The notes below the pieces were generated by a model. That model had not been told where the DNA came from. It ran no database searches and saw only the letters and a list, made by a program, of their open reading frames with translations. Below, one piece after another: positions 51,431-62,912 of a stretch of 64,000 bases of DNA. Origin of the DNA: Lottia gigantea. Taxonomy: Eukaryota > Mollusca > Gastropoda > Lottiidae. Both the position numbers and the translations under genes were made by a program. Numbering within the stretch: position 1 is the stretch's first letter; every line of letters starts with the position of its first letter. The DNA is taken from NCBI RefSeq assembly GCF_000327385.1, contig NW_008709379.1, positions 2,481,238 through 2,545,237 of the forward strand, in the 5' to 3' direction.

Positions 51431-54215
51431 GGTCTTTTTTTTCAAATGTGTGGGGGGTGGGGGGACTTGTTTGGTAGGAATTTATTTGTAGAACGCGAGA
51501 TTCATGACATCCATGTACAAAAATAGTGATACCAGCAACGGATGCAGTTTGATTTTGGGCTATGAGTGCGAAACTCCTCGTTACAAAATATTCATATATA
51601 ACATCAACATTCATAGCGTGACCTACTTTAATTAATTACAAAAGTAGAGCGTGAAACTATAATTTGTGTTCAAGCAATGGAACAGTTACGTTCTACTCAA
51701 TCAACTGTACATGATTGCCAGAAACCATTCACTGAATTTCCCTACAGAATATTTCTTTTTCATGCTGCCACACGCATTGTATTTATGATTTAATTTATTT
51801 TTCAGAATACAAAAAAAAAAAAGAAACTCTATTGACCGGAAGAGTAGAGAGAGTAAAGATGGCTATAATGAAGTTAATGAGGAAATTCAGAAATCTGAAA
51901 CGCTTAAATAAATTATTAGCCATGTCACAATTGCAGAATATCAAAAACAATGTAAACGATAACAATTTGTCGTGTTAAAAACATTCCCAGATTCAATAAG
52001 GTACGGTTTTCGTTACGAACTGTCTCAGTAGAAGCCGAATCAATACGAATTTGCACATTAATTTCATTGTGTTGTCTGTACGCAGTTAGGACCAATATCA
52101 TCCGTTCAATATGGACCAATATTAATGCTTAAGCAGTTGCCCGTTAATTATCGGATTCGCTCTGTGAAATTGTGACAAAGTGGTAAGGTTGGTAAACTGT
52201 CACATTCTTGGATTGTACACGGTTAATTACTTTTACTAACCTCAATAAACTTATTGTTGCGAGAACCAGGGTTGAGCGATCAGTACTGAATGATTAATTA
52301 CCGTAATCGCTTTCTTATGTTTAATACCTAAAAATATACCTACCAAGTGTGTTTGACATTACTACCTATAATGTTTCTGGTGGTTAACAGATGATTGGGT
52401 TTATATGAATTGGAACTGACTACCGTTAAACAGTCTAGAACCGTTAATACCGCCGGATTTCCGGTGAAACTGAGCTATTCGATTTAGGTGTTTGAAAGCC
52501 AATAAAACACACCTCCAACTAAGTTAATTCAATTTAACAGAATTAATAGAATTAGCAAGGTGGCCATGGTGCTATATTTTTAAAGCCGGAAAATAGTAAC
52601 AACAACGCTAGTGAAGAAACCATTCAGTTCGCCGTACTTCCTGTGAAAACCTCTGCTGTTTATACGTTTTTACGCAAGATATACAAAATAGCTCTAGAAC
52701 ATAAGGATATCAATTTCACGATCCTTTGTCTGAAAAAGAAATATCGTTAATGAATAAAAAAAGCGGTCGTACTCATGTAACATTCCTGGAAATATTGCCA
52801 ACTTGTTTTCCTTTTGGTTTTGAGGCTTGAGATACTTATGAACCTTTCCAGTCTCTGAATCGGTTTAAAAGAAGTGTACCCAAATCTACCGGTATTACTG
52901 TATTTGTTCTTCAAGGCACAGTAAATAGGATTCAACAAAGATTACTAGTGTCACATTGGAACCTTTCTATGAAAATCTTGTTCTTATAAAAGAGACATTA
53001 ACACATCTGTAAGTGGCCAGATATACCAGGAATATAACGTTCTTTTCTTTCAGAAGATTACAAAATTATCTCTGTTCTTGAGCCTGCTCGTAACCTGTAG
53101 TTACATAATCGTTTTTATGTATCATTTCGACTTTAATGTAATAACCCCGTGAAGTTTGTGTAATATATGAACTAATGTAATAATTTACCAGCGGTCTATA
53201 CCAATTATGGTCAATTAATCGCCAGGTGGTTTAAGACTAATGAGGTAAGCCAGTGCTTTTTAAATGAACAATCTTATGAAGCATACACTAACTCAGTGTG
53301 AATCTTGTCTAAGCAATGGTATGACTACATCATAGCTTACGAATACATATACTAAAACGAAATTGACTTAATCTTTTACACTGACATGTTATTCGAAGTG
53401 TTAAGAAAAGCTTAGTCTTTTGGTCAGGAATTAAATGACTTTGACATTATTCATAAACATCTTTCAACAACACAATATTGGCAGCTCGTTTCAATCTATA
53501 AAATTGTCATGTGACAATTTGGACGTCGTTATATAGCCTGTGGTTTCTTTGAAGATCTAACCAAATAAGAAGAAAAAGTATCAATGAAGTTCACTTTGGT
53601 GTATTGAAAGAAAGAGATTTACCATCGAGTCTCTAAGGACACATTAATAACAGGTTGTCAAACTGGTCAAAGACTGAAGGACGGAATTATTAGGTTCTGG
53701 TTGTGATAGTGGTCGTACATAACAATATGAAATAGTTGACTGCCCGTCATTACTCTTTGATTAAAGTGAAGTATAGACTATCAAATAACCATTGGTATTT
53801 GATGGTTAAGTAAATAAGGTAGGTAACGATGTTTATTAGTAGTTTATAATTTCTGGCTTGATATGTTATGAATGCTATAGCATTATACGGTATTCAATTT
53901 ATTTATGTCTTTCGATATATGAAAGGTTCTATAAAATGTAAGTATATATGTCAGAGTCGGATGCTGGACCTACCTGACAAATTTGATGTGCTGACATATA
54001 CTGCTCCGAGCAGATTACAACTGAAAACCGTCATTGACAGTTAATGCATTTATTTCTTCCATGGTCATTATCTACATTCATTTGCTCAGAAAGTAATCTG
54101 TGGCCATAGAAAAACGCTCTTTTTAGACAATCAGTGAAGAGAGAGTTATTGGTCATCATATGGACACAAATGTCTTTACCTATGTCAGACCGATTTAGAT
54201 TACGGTGTACTAAAC
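51431..54215. other. no recognised feature
   Basis: Short frames only, no motif. Confidence 0.4.
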
Positions 54216-54219
54216 TGAC

Positions 54220-56075
54220 AGATGCGGGTTCTATTTTAGATGAAGAATATAAGCTTCTTACATATGCTGTGACTATTCTAGATAACAATTTATACTCTAC
54301 TGACAGATGTTGAGACCATTCTAGACAACAAAAGTACTCTACTTACATATACTGGGACTATTCTAGATAACTAATATACTCTACTGAAAGATGCTGATAC
54401 CATTCTCGATAGCGAATATTCTCTATTGACATATGCGTAAACAAATCCAGACAACGAATATACTCGACTGTCAGATGTTGACACTATTCTAGATAACGAA
54501 AGTACTCTACTTTTAGATGCTGAGACTATTCTAGATAACTAATATACTCTACTGAAAGATGCCGAGAATATTCTAGTTCAAGAATATACCCGATTTATAG
54601 ATGCTGAGACCATTCTAGATAACGAAAGTACTCTACTGAAAGATGCTGAGACTATTCTAGATAACTGATATACTCTATTGCAAGATACTGAGACCATTTT
54701 AGATTACAAATATACACTTCTTACATATGCTGAGACCATTCAAAATAGTTCAAGAATATACCCTACTTATAGATGCTGAGACCATTCTAGAAAAGGAAAT
54801 TACTCTACTGAAAGATGCTGAGACTGTTCTAGATAATTGATATACTCTATTGCAAGATACTGAGACCATTTTAGATTACAAATATACACTTCTTACATAT
54901 GCTGAGACCATTCAAAATAGCGAATATTCTCTACTAACAGATGCTGAGACAATTCCAGACAACGAATATATTCAACTGAAAGATGCCGAGACTATTCTAG
55001 ATAACGAACATATCCGACTTAGAGATGCTGAGACCATTCTAGATAACGAAAGTTCTCTATTTTTAGATGCTGAGAATATTCTAGATAACGAATTTACTCT
55101 ACTGCAAGGTGCTTATACCAGTTTGGATAACGAACATACTCTACTGAAAGAAGCTGAGACTATTTTAGATAACTAATATACTCTACTGAAAGATGCTGAG
55201 ACTATTCTAGATAACGAAAATACCCGACTTACAGATGCTGAGATCATTCTAGATAACGCAAGTACTCTACTTTTAGATGCTGGGACTATTCTAGATAACG
55301 AATATACTCTACTGAACGATGCTGAGAATATTCTAGATAGCGAATATACTCTACTGAAAGATGCTGAGACCATTCTAGATAGCGAATATACTCTACTGAA
55401 AGATGCTGAGACTATTCTAGATAACTGATATACTCTACTGCAAGATGCTGAGACCATTTTAGATAACAAATATACACTTCTTACATATGCCATTCCTGAT
55501 AGCGAATGTTCTCTACTGACAGATGCTGAGACTATCCTAGATAACTAATACACTCTACTGAAAGATGCTGAGACCATTTTAGATAACAAATATACTCTTC
55601 TTACATATGCCATTCCTGATAGCGAGACAGATGCTGAGACAAATCCAGACAACTAATAAACTCGATTAACAGATAGCGACTGTTCTAGATGACAAATATT
55701 CTGTACTGACCAATGCTGAGGCCATTTTAGATAACGAACATACTCTACTGAGGGATGCTGAGACTATTCTAGATAATTATTATACTCCACTGAAAGCTGC
55801 TGAGACCAATTTAGATAACAAATATACTTGACTTACAGATGCTGAGACTATTCTAGATGACGAATATATACTACTGGTAGATGTTAAGATGACAAATATA
55901 CTCATCTGACAGATGCTGAGACCGTTTTAAATAATGAATATATCCTACTGAAAGATGCTGAGATCTTTCTAGATATACTCGACTGACAGATGTTGAGATC
56001 ACTTTAGATCACGAATATACTCGACTGACGGATGTTGAGACCACTCTAGATAACGAATATCCACTGATACATAAT
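54220..56075 (+). repeat. minisatellite, 42-bp (14-codon) unit, about 43 copies
   Basis: Units of 42 bp with a core such as GATGCTGAGACCATTCTAGA followed by TAACGAATATACTCTACTGA repeat for 1.85 kb with small indels. Read in phase, a unit gives DAETILDNEYTLLK. Two monomer types are linked: GAGACCATT with AACGAA, and GAGACTATT with AACTAA or AACTGA, so a recurrent stop codon falls every few units. The longest run without a stop is 54850-55176, about eight units; the antisense frame is also open over 55173-55493. Higher-order copying is visible: a 172-bp repeat (54671 and 54843) and an exact 120-bp offset (55441 and 55561). Whether it descends from a coding repeat cannot be told. Confidence 0.92.
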
Positions 56076-58000
56076 TAGTCCATTACTGTTAGACATCACG
56101 TTCTCTTGTCACATGCATGTATTAGCATGACCGCGGATTAACCTACAGACAAATTAGGTAGCTGTTTTTCGGCCTATGGAAAATTCGACCCATGACATAT
56201 TATGTAACAGTAAAAATTATCAAACAGTTAATATATTTCCGCAGGCCCTTCGAAAATTCGGCCTAGCTGGTGAGAAATTTCTTTACATAAAACATACTTA
56301 ACATCCTTGTTACTTTATTATAAAGTCTCGAAACCTTAGCACCTTCAGGGATGAACAAACAGTTCTCAAAGTTAAATTTATCTACTCCTTCATCCATTTC
56401 TTTGGCATTCTTTAATGCTTCTGTGACCTATATAATGTTTTAGTTTATTATCTCCCTTGAAAAACTATTTATTTCTTCATCTTACCTAGCTGAATGTGTC
56501 AGATTAGTGCTGTTCGTAGAGATAGAACCTTACTCACCTATTATTGTTTTATTTCGCTTGATAAAAAGATTAGTCCCTAAAGGTAGCTAACTTTACTCTT
56601 ATTGTATCGACCTTTTACCTATCAACCTACCCTTTGCAGGTTATCGTGTTATTTATTTTTTCTTGTTTACAAGTCGACTTTTTATTAAAATACCGTTCGA
56701 TATTAATATTCCCTGGATAAAAAGTCCCTAATATGAGAAATTAGGCCCTCTACCGCTCGTTTGCCTACGGCCCAATATGTCCAAATTCCTCTACTGGACC
56801 TGGTTTCATGACATAGGTTAGCCTAATTGATGACCTAGCAGACAAACGCTATTCTATTGTCATTAATAGACGACAAACTAAGATTTTAATATTTAACGAG
56901 TCGTAGAATAAGTCTGTAGTATCAATTTCTCTGGCATTAGATTCTATAAGATAGACAGCAATAAATGGTTTAAGCATCCCATTGATAAATATTAGACATT
57001 ATCAGTATAATTATGAGTTGTCCAGAGACTTTCTGTATTATGTGTTTGGTAATACTGTGAGTGGTCTCAGATACTGTAATATAATATCAAAGGGGAAGTT
57101 AAATAAACAAAAACGTCTGACAGAACATGAATATAATACTGTTAAAGTGAATAATGATCACTTAGATCTCCCGCATGTATTATAATATATACAATTCACT
57201 GTTTAAATTATTCTGTGCTTCTGACTGGTGTAAAGTAGATAGAGTACAGAATCATACTTTCGGCTGAACTTGTGGGATTCACCTTTTGAATAATGCTAAA
57301 ATGTGAAATAATGCTTCTTAAGATGTGAATACGGGTTACAATACCCGGTGCTCCGTATGGGAAAAGCTAATCGAAGTATGCGTTAGGACCTGATGCGGGG
57401 ACAATTTTTGTTTTCTCCTTATCTCTCCTATGCCGATATTGCCACACAGTAGGCCTACGCAATCGAGAGTTTACCTCGTTTGGTGCACAATTAATTGGGT
57501 CGGTAGGATTTAAAGTTAAAATAGATACCATCCATCTTGGTTGTTGATTATTCGAAACTAATTTCGCTTCTAAATCTGTGCTTAATTATACAAAATCTGT
57601 AAATAAAGGTATGTAATGTTGTAAAAATGTTGTTGGGTGCACCTGTTTTCTTAATTTTATTAGTCTATAGGTATGGCGGGGGAAAGCGGCAAAAACCTAA
57701 TGCTATGCAGAAATGTCTAATTCAAAACACAAATGTAATATAATGCAATAACAAATACCTAAAACGTCTTATGCAAAAGAAAATACAAGACACCTCTGAC
57801 ACAAAATTCCTTATACGTTAAATGCAAAAGACATTATACAAGAAACCTCTAATACAAAATACATATAACCTCTAATGCACAATTGATTTTACAACGTGAA
57901 ACATCTACCATAAGCATTAGACGACATATCTCGTTTGCATTACCTACATTTCTTCCATGTAATATCTATATTTAGGTCAATGATTTCTCCCAAAACTGGC
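56076..58000. other. no recognised gene; weak short-period repeat at 57720-57900
   Basis: In 57720-57900 phrases like CCTCTAATACAAAAT and ATGCAAAAGACATTATACAA recur imperfectly about every 40-60 bp, suggesting a decayed tandem repeat. A 67-codon frame at 56982-57185 has no known motif. Confidence 0.4.
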
Positions 58001-58002
58001 GA

Positions 58003-59160
58003 TGTATAGGCTTCATCATTGACTGGCCAGTAACACAGTCAGGCATGAAAATAACATATTGGAATTTTAGCGATATTCACAGGTCTGAAGGCACCATGTG
58101 ATTCAGTTTGTGCCAATTCCATCCAAATATCTGCCCCACTCCCATTACTGTGGACTGTGCAAAAATTGGCCATTGGTCAAAGGGGCTTCGTCTTTGACTG
58201 GCCAGTCCTCAATACTGGGGATATTATAGAAATTATAGGAATAAACAGCATTTCTACCCACTGTACACTTGAATATGTCAGATTGACATCTCAGGATCTC
58301 ACTGGCACCAAAAATTTCATTCATAATTCCTTAGCAGACCATCGGAAAAAAATTTATCAAAAATTGGCCTTGTAGAGGCTTCGTCATTGACTGGCCAGTA
58401 ACACAGTTAGGCATCAAAATAACATTATGTTGGAATTTTAGCGATATTCACAGGTCTGAAGGCACTATGTGATTGAGTTTGTGCCAATTCCATCCAAAAA
58501 TATGTCCCACTCTCATTACTGTAGACAGTGCAAAAATTGGCCATGTAGGGGCTTCGTATTTGACTGGCCAGTCCGCCATATTGGATATTCGTCACTGGCC
58601 ATATTTTAGAAATTATCGGAATAAAGAACATTGCTCCTCATTGTAAACTTAAATATGTTAGATTGGCATCTTAAGATCTCACTGGCACCAAAAATTTTAT
58701 TCATAATTCCATAGCAGACCATCGGAAAAAAATTGGCCATTTATCAAAAATTGGCCTTGTAGACGCTTCGTCATTGACTGTCCAGTAACACAGTTAGGCA
58801 TCAAAATACCATTATGTTGGAATTTTGGCGATATTCACAGGTCTGAAGGCACTATGTGATTGAGTTTGTGCTAATTCCATCCAAAAATCTGCCCCACCCC
58901 CATTACTGTGGACTGTGCAAAAATTGGCCATGTAGTGGCTTCGTCTTTGACTGGCCAGTCCGCCATATTGGATATTCGCCACTGGCCGTATTTAAGCAAT
59001 TATAGGAATAAAAAGTATTTCTCCCCATTATACACCTTAATATGTTAGATTTGCATCTCAAGACCTCAATGGCACCAACAATAGCATTCATAATTCCAAA
59101 GGAGACCATTGGAAAAAATTTGCCATTTTTCAATATCCATATTGGATATTCGTCACTGGC
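58003..59160 (+). repeat. tandem array, three dimeric units of about 370-390 bp
   Basis: The same points recur at 58021, 58389 and 58776 (spacings 368 and 387). Each unit has two related halves marked by the perfect palindrome ACTGGCCAGT at 58022, 58197, 58390, 58563 and 58950 (altered at 58777). Half-units read CTTCGTCATTGACTGGCC and CTTCGTCTTTGACTGGCC. Other conserved blocks are GATATTCACAGGTCTGAAGG, GTGCAAAAATTGGCCAT and ATCTCACTGGCACCAAAAAT. Frames across it differ between units, so it is not coding. Confidence 0.9.
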
Positions 59161-59597
59161 GAAAGAAATGTTGATAATTATGTAATGATTCTATTCATGA
59201 CACGACGTTTAGAGGCTTTATTTGAATAAGAAATGAATTACAAATTTTTCGTTTTTTGATTGAATTACAACAATCACAATTAATCCATAAAATTAGTGTA
59301 TCCATCAAAATCCACAAAAATTGGCCGGCCACTGAAGTAATGACGAAGTGTCAATTGAAAGATTTTATTCTTTCATAAAGGATGTGATTTTGTGGTATTT
59401 ATAGAAATTAAGTATACACGCACTTGATATACACGTAATCGTACAGTGCTCTCATGCAAATACTTTAAATTCGTTGCATCGCACAATCGATAATACGTGA
59501 ATATTGAAAAAAAAAACATTTGTATAGGAAATCAGAACACACATGCTTTTTTCGGTCTTTAAGGAGACAGTCCTGACTATCACTAAAAGGAATCAAA
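59161..59597. other. no recognised feature
   Basis: AT-rich spacer between repeats. Confidence 0.4.
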
Positions 59598-59705
59598 TCC
59601 TTTTTTGTCCTCACACCATAGCGATCACTAGTTGTGTCAATTTCATTATTCTAAATCATAAGTAATTGATAATCGCTATTATAACGGACACGTTTTTTAA
59701 GGATG
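59598..59705. mobile_element. small MITE related to the 50.6-kb element
   Basis: GTCCTCACACCATAGCGATC resembles CCCTCACACCATAGTGATC at 50617. On the right, ATCGCTAT ... GGACACG pairs loosely with the left end. Weak ends, no target duplication. Confidence 0.4.
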
Positions 59706-60103
59706 CATATACTCAATCAGGGTATTACACACTGTTAAAAACTTCATAAGGTAACCTAATTAACAGCAATGTGAAGATATCTTAAAAATTATCTGATATT
59801 GCATGGCCTTTTAATTTGTTTATGGATATGTACCGAATAACCTGGCTGTATCAGTCTAAAACGGTTCTTCGACCGAGTGATTTGGGTAGATGAATGATAA
59901 CAGTTTGAAATTCAATTAAAAACCAATCTGCTTTGATGTATCACTGGCCGTGTTCGCACTCGATAGACCACTTCATCCATGATACAAATGCTTTCAATAG
60001 GATCAGTGCATCGGATGTTCTTTTATAAGGTGTAGATTTTATGAAACGAAAGCAATGTACTTCGCAAACCATGTAAACTTGTATTACGGTAATGGTTGGT
60101 AAC

Positions 60104-60128
60104 TGACCGAGGCCCTGTGCGCTACAGG
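60104..60128 (+). mobile_element. SINE scrap
   Basis: ACCGAGGCCCTGTGCGCTAC matches the SINE body at 37059-37078 (ACCGAGGCCTCGTGTGCTAC). Only about 25 bp. Confidence 0.35.
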
Positions 60129-60599
60129 TTTTCATTATATTTTAGTGTCAAACTATTTGATTATTTGGTGTTTCATTTGAATTATTAATTGTGTCCCAGT
60201 TTGTTATCGAAATGTCCATACACCTTCCTGAGCTTAGACTGCAGTAGTTGCAGCAACTATTCAACTTCTCTAGACCTTCTGTAGTGGCAACGTGTCCCTT
60301 AAATATATATTGGAACATTTTTGCAAAACCCGAAGTGCCACAGTTCAACATGTGCAAAAAGTCAAAAATCGGCTCTGGAAGGCGTATTTCTGCATCGATT
60401 TTCTTCGGGTTTTGATTTTTACAATCTACCTGTAATTTCTGACCTGATAGCACTTGAAAAATTACGAAATTCGAAAATTCGTCGCTCACTTTTTTCGATC
60501 AAATTTTTCTATTTTTTTGCAACATTTTTGCTTTTGCATCGATTGATCTGAAATTTAATATGCAAAGGGGCATCACTAAAGTAAATAATATGTAGTTGT

Positions 60600-61110
60600 C
60601 AAACATTTAACTTTACTTCCGGTTTTAAACCTGGAATCAATTGAAAGCACAATCCACTTCCGGTCGAATAACTTCCGGTGTAATTGAAATAGGTCAACGG
60701 AATTTAGGCTGATCGATAGCCCAACCAAAGACAAAAAACGAAAAATCCGGACCGGAAGTAATACTTTGGCTGCCATATTGATACGACCGACTTTTGTAAA
60801 ACTCAAAATGGGGCCTCGGGGTAAAGATGGATGTGCGCAATTTTGATGTATATGTAAATTTTAATCGATTGCGCAAAAAACTGTGGGAGCCGATTTTTGA
60901 ATTTCGCTTTTGCTTTTTTGCAACTTCCGGTTGAAATTTTTTAAAGCTTTAAACGATCACACCACGTGACCTTGACCTTCATAAGGTCAAAGGTCTTTGA
61001 CCTTGGCTTTCATTTGATACTTTGACCTTTGACCTCGACATGTACTTCGGTTTAATAGCTATCCGTAAAAAGCCAAATTCGCAACTTTGGACTGCTTTAG
61101 CACGTGACCT
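60600..61110. repeat. interspersed repeat rich in ACTTCCGG and TGACCT motifs
   Basis: ACTTCCGG or its complement occurs at 60615, 60656, 60671, 60752 and 60923. TGACCT/AGGTCA half-sites cluster at 60967-61035. The part AAGGTCAAAGGTCTTTGACC through TACTTCGG has a homologous stretch at 62390-62460, so this is a dispersed repeat that flanks the 328-bp array on both sides. Confidence 0.6.
60967..61035. promoter_or_regulatory. nuclear-receptor-like half-site cluster
   Basis: TGACCTTGACCT (direct repeat, no spacer, 60967-60978), AGGTCAAAGGTCT (60984-60996), TGACCT (60998-61003) and TGACCTTTGACCT (61023-61035). The last is the exact complement of AGGTCAAAGGTCA, the DR1 element bound by HNF4/RXR-class receptors. 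No nearby gene is known; binding is untested. Confidence 0.2.
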
Positions 61111-61249
61111 AATTAACCTAGAGGGTTATTTTTTTCGGTTTCCTAATGTGCTTGTCACGCACTTAACATAGAATAGACTTCTTTTTTAAAGTAAAATTGA
61201 AATTCGTGATTTTTTTCAAATTTGAGTTTTGTTTTAGCATATTTGTGTC

Positions 61250-62255
61250 TTTTTGATCTTGGTGTATGTATATCTTATGATGTAGAAGCTTGAAATTTAA
61301 AACACAACATAACATTTGAAATATCAATTACCCTATGCAAAGAAAAATTAAGGTGGGCGTGGCACATCTGGGTAATATTACTCATTATTGACATTTTTAA
61401 CCAGGGGCATAACTCGCAAAGTATACGATTGTTCAAAATGGAACTTTGCATACAATTATCTCATGTTTTGAGCCACATTATCTTAGAGGTTCGGTTGTTT
61501 CCGCTTCAAAGTTCAAAAAAAGGACCGGTTTTGGAAATTCAAAATTTTCAATTTTTGACCTTGACCTTCTTTTTGAGCTTGGTATATGTATATCTTATGA
61601 TCTATTTAATGTAGAACCTTGATATTTGGAATACAACTAGACGCTTTGAATATGAATTCACCTATGACAAAAAAACATATGTGGGCGTGGTACATCCGGG
61701 TTGAATTACTAATTGTTTACATTTAGAGGCAGGGGCATAATTCGCATAAGGATGCGTTTGTTCAAAAAAGGCCTTTGCACACAATTACCTCATCCTTTTG
61801 GCCAGTTTGTGTTAACAGCTCAGTTGTTTCAGCTTTATAGTTTCAAAATAAGAACGAATTTTTACATTTGGATATTTTCATTTTTCGATTTTGACATTTG
61901 TTGACTTTTGTTGACCTATATCTTTTGACCTGTATTATGTAGGAGCTTGACATTTGGAACATAATGTAACATTTTGAATATCAATTAACCTATGCAAAAA
62001 AAAATGAGGTAGGCGTGGCACATCCGGGTTAAATTACTCATTATTGACATTTTTGGCCAGGGGCATAACTCGCAAAATATACATTTGTTCAAAATGGAAC
62101 TTTGCATACAATTACCTCATATTTTGAGCCACTTTGTCTTAGAATTTCGGTTGTTTCCGCTTCATAGTCCAAAAAAAGGAACAGGTTTTGGACATTGAAA
62201 ATTTTCAATTTTTGACCTTGACCTTTGCTGGCCTTGACCTTTGTAGGATCAAACG
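61250..62255 (+). repeat. tandem array, three 328-bp units
   Basis: GTGGGCGTGGCACATC-like blocks start at 61353, 61681 and 62009, exactly 328 bp apart twice. Each unit also has GGGGCATAACTCGCAAA (or a close variant), TTTGCATACAATTA, TTTTGAGCCAC, CGGTTGTTTCCGCTTC and a closing TTTTTGACCTTGACCTT. Units differ by point changes and a few bases, so the array is old but length-stable. Confidence 0.9.
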
Positions 62256-62397
62256 TCATTGGCATTGGCTATCTATTTATACTTTTATATTTTCCGTCCT
62301 ATGTCAGCTTCCGGTTTTTTAGTCGTGTGCAACTTGAAATTTGATAACGTATATCTCTTGATCTTCACCTTTTTAGACCTTCTCTTTACAAGATCAA

Positions 62398-62410
62398 AGG
62401 TCATTGACCT
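62398..62410. promoter_or_regulatory. IR1-type palindrome AGGTCATTGACCT
   Basis: Two AGGTCA half-sites inverted around one base, the form bound by EcR/USP- and FXR-class receptors. It sits in the 62.26-62.46 kb repeat copy (also ACTTCCGG at 62452). No gene context; motif match only. Confidence 0.2.
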
Positions 62411-62859
62411 TGGCTATCTGCAGATACTTTCATTTGTGAGGTCTGACTTCTACTTCCGGTATTAGAATCTTCTAAAAAATGAAAATTTCTAAACTTTAGA
62501 CTGTTCTTGCTCTTGATCGTCGAAGGTTGATTTTTCAGGGTCTTTTGCAATTTGCTACATTTGCAAAGTCCCACTCTGTGCCACGTGTGGCTCTAGTTTT
62601 GTCATTATTTTTATATTTATTTATATTAAGAGTTTTAACCAATCATATATGTCCATGTATGTACAGTTTGGATAAACATAAAAATACTTTTTCGATCGGT
62701 CGCTGGTAATACTCTTGTTATTTAGCTAATTATGAATTAATTATGGACATGTGAGACAAACTGGTATTGTTCCAAGTCATTAGAACGCCCCTACCATGTA
62801 TTCATATAAGTATTAAGTATTAGCATTTTCATTTTCATACATGAAAGTAAGGGAACTGC

Positions 62860-62912
62860 ATGTCCGTCTTGATTAGCATGTAGACGTTAAACTCCATTCA
62901 TTTCATTATATT
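62860..62912 (+). mobile_element. SINE 3' fragment
   Basis: TAGACGTTAAACTCCATTCA followed by TTTCATT matches the 3' end of the SINE (TAGGACGTAAAACTCCATTC). Confidence 0.55.

Noticed and set aside
55173-55493. Antisense 106-codon frame in the 42-bp minisatellite
   Set aside because: Follows automatically from a stop-free 42-bp unit; no independent sign of coding.
54220-56075. CRISPR array
   Set aside because: Units are contiguous and similar throughout, with no unique spacers, and the sequence is animal-like.
60148-60489. 113-codon minus-strand frame
   Set aside because: No motif, overlaps a plus-strand frame and lies among repeats; length is within chance expectation for the window.
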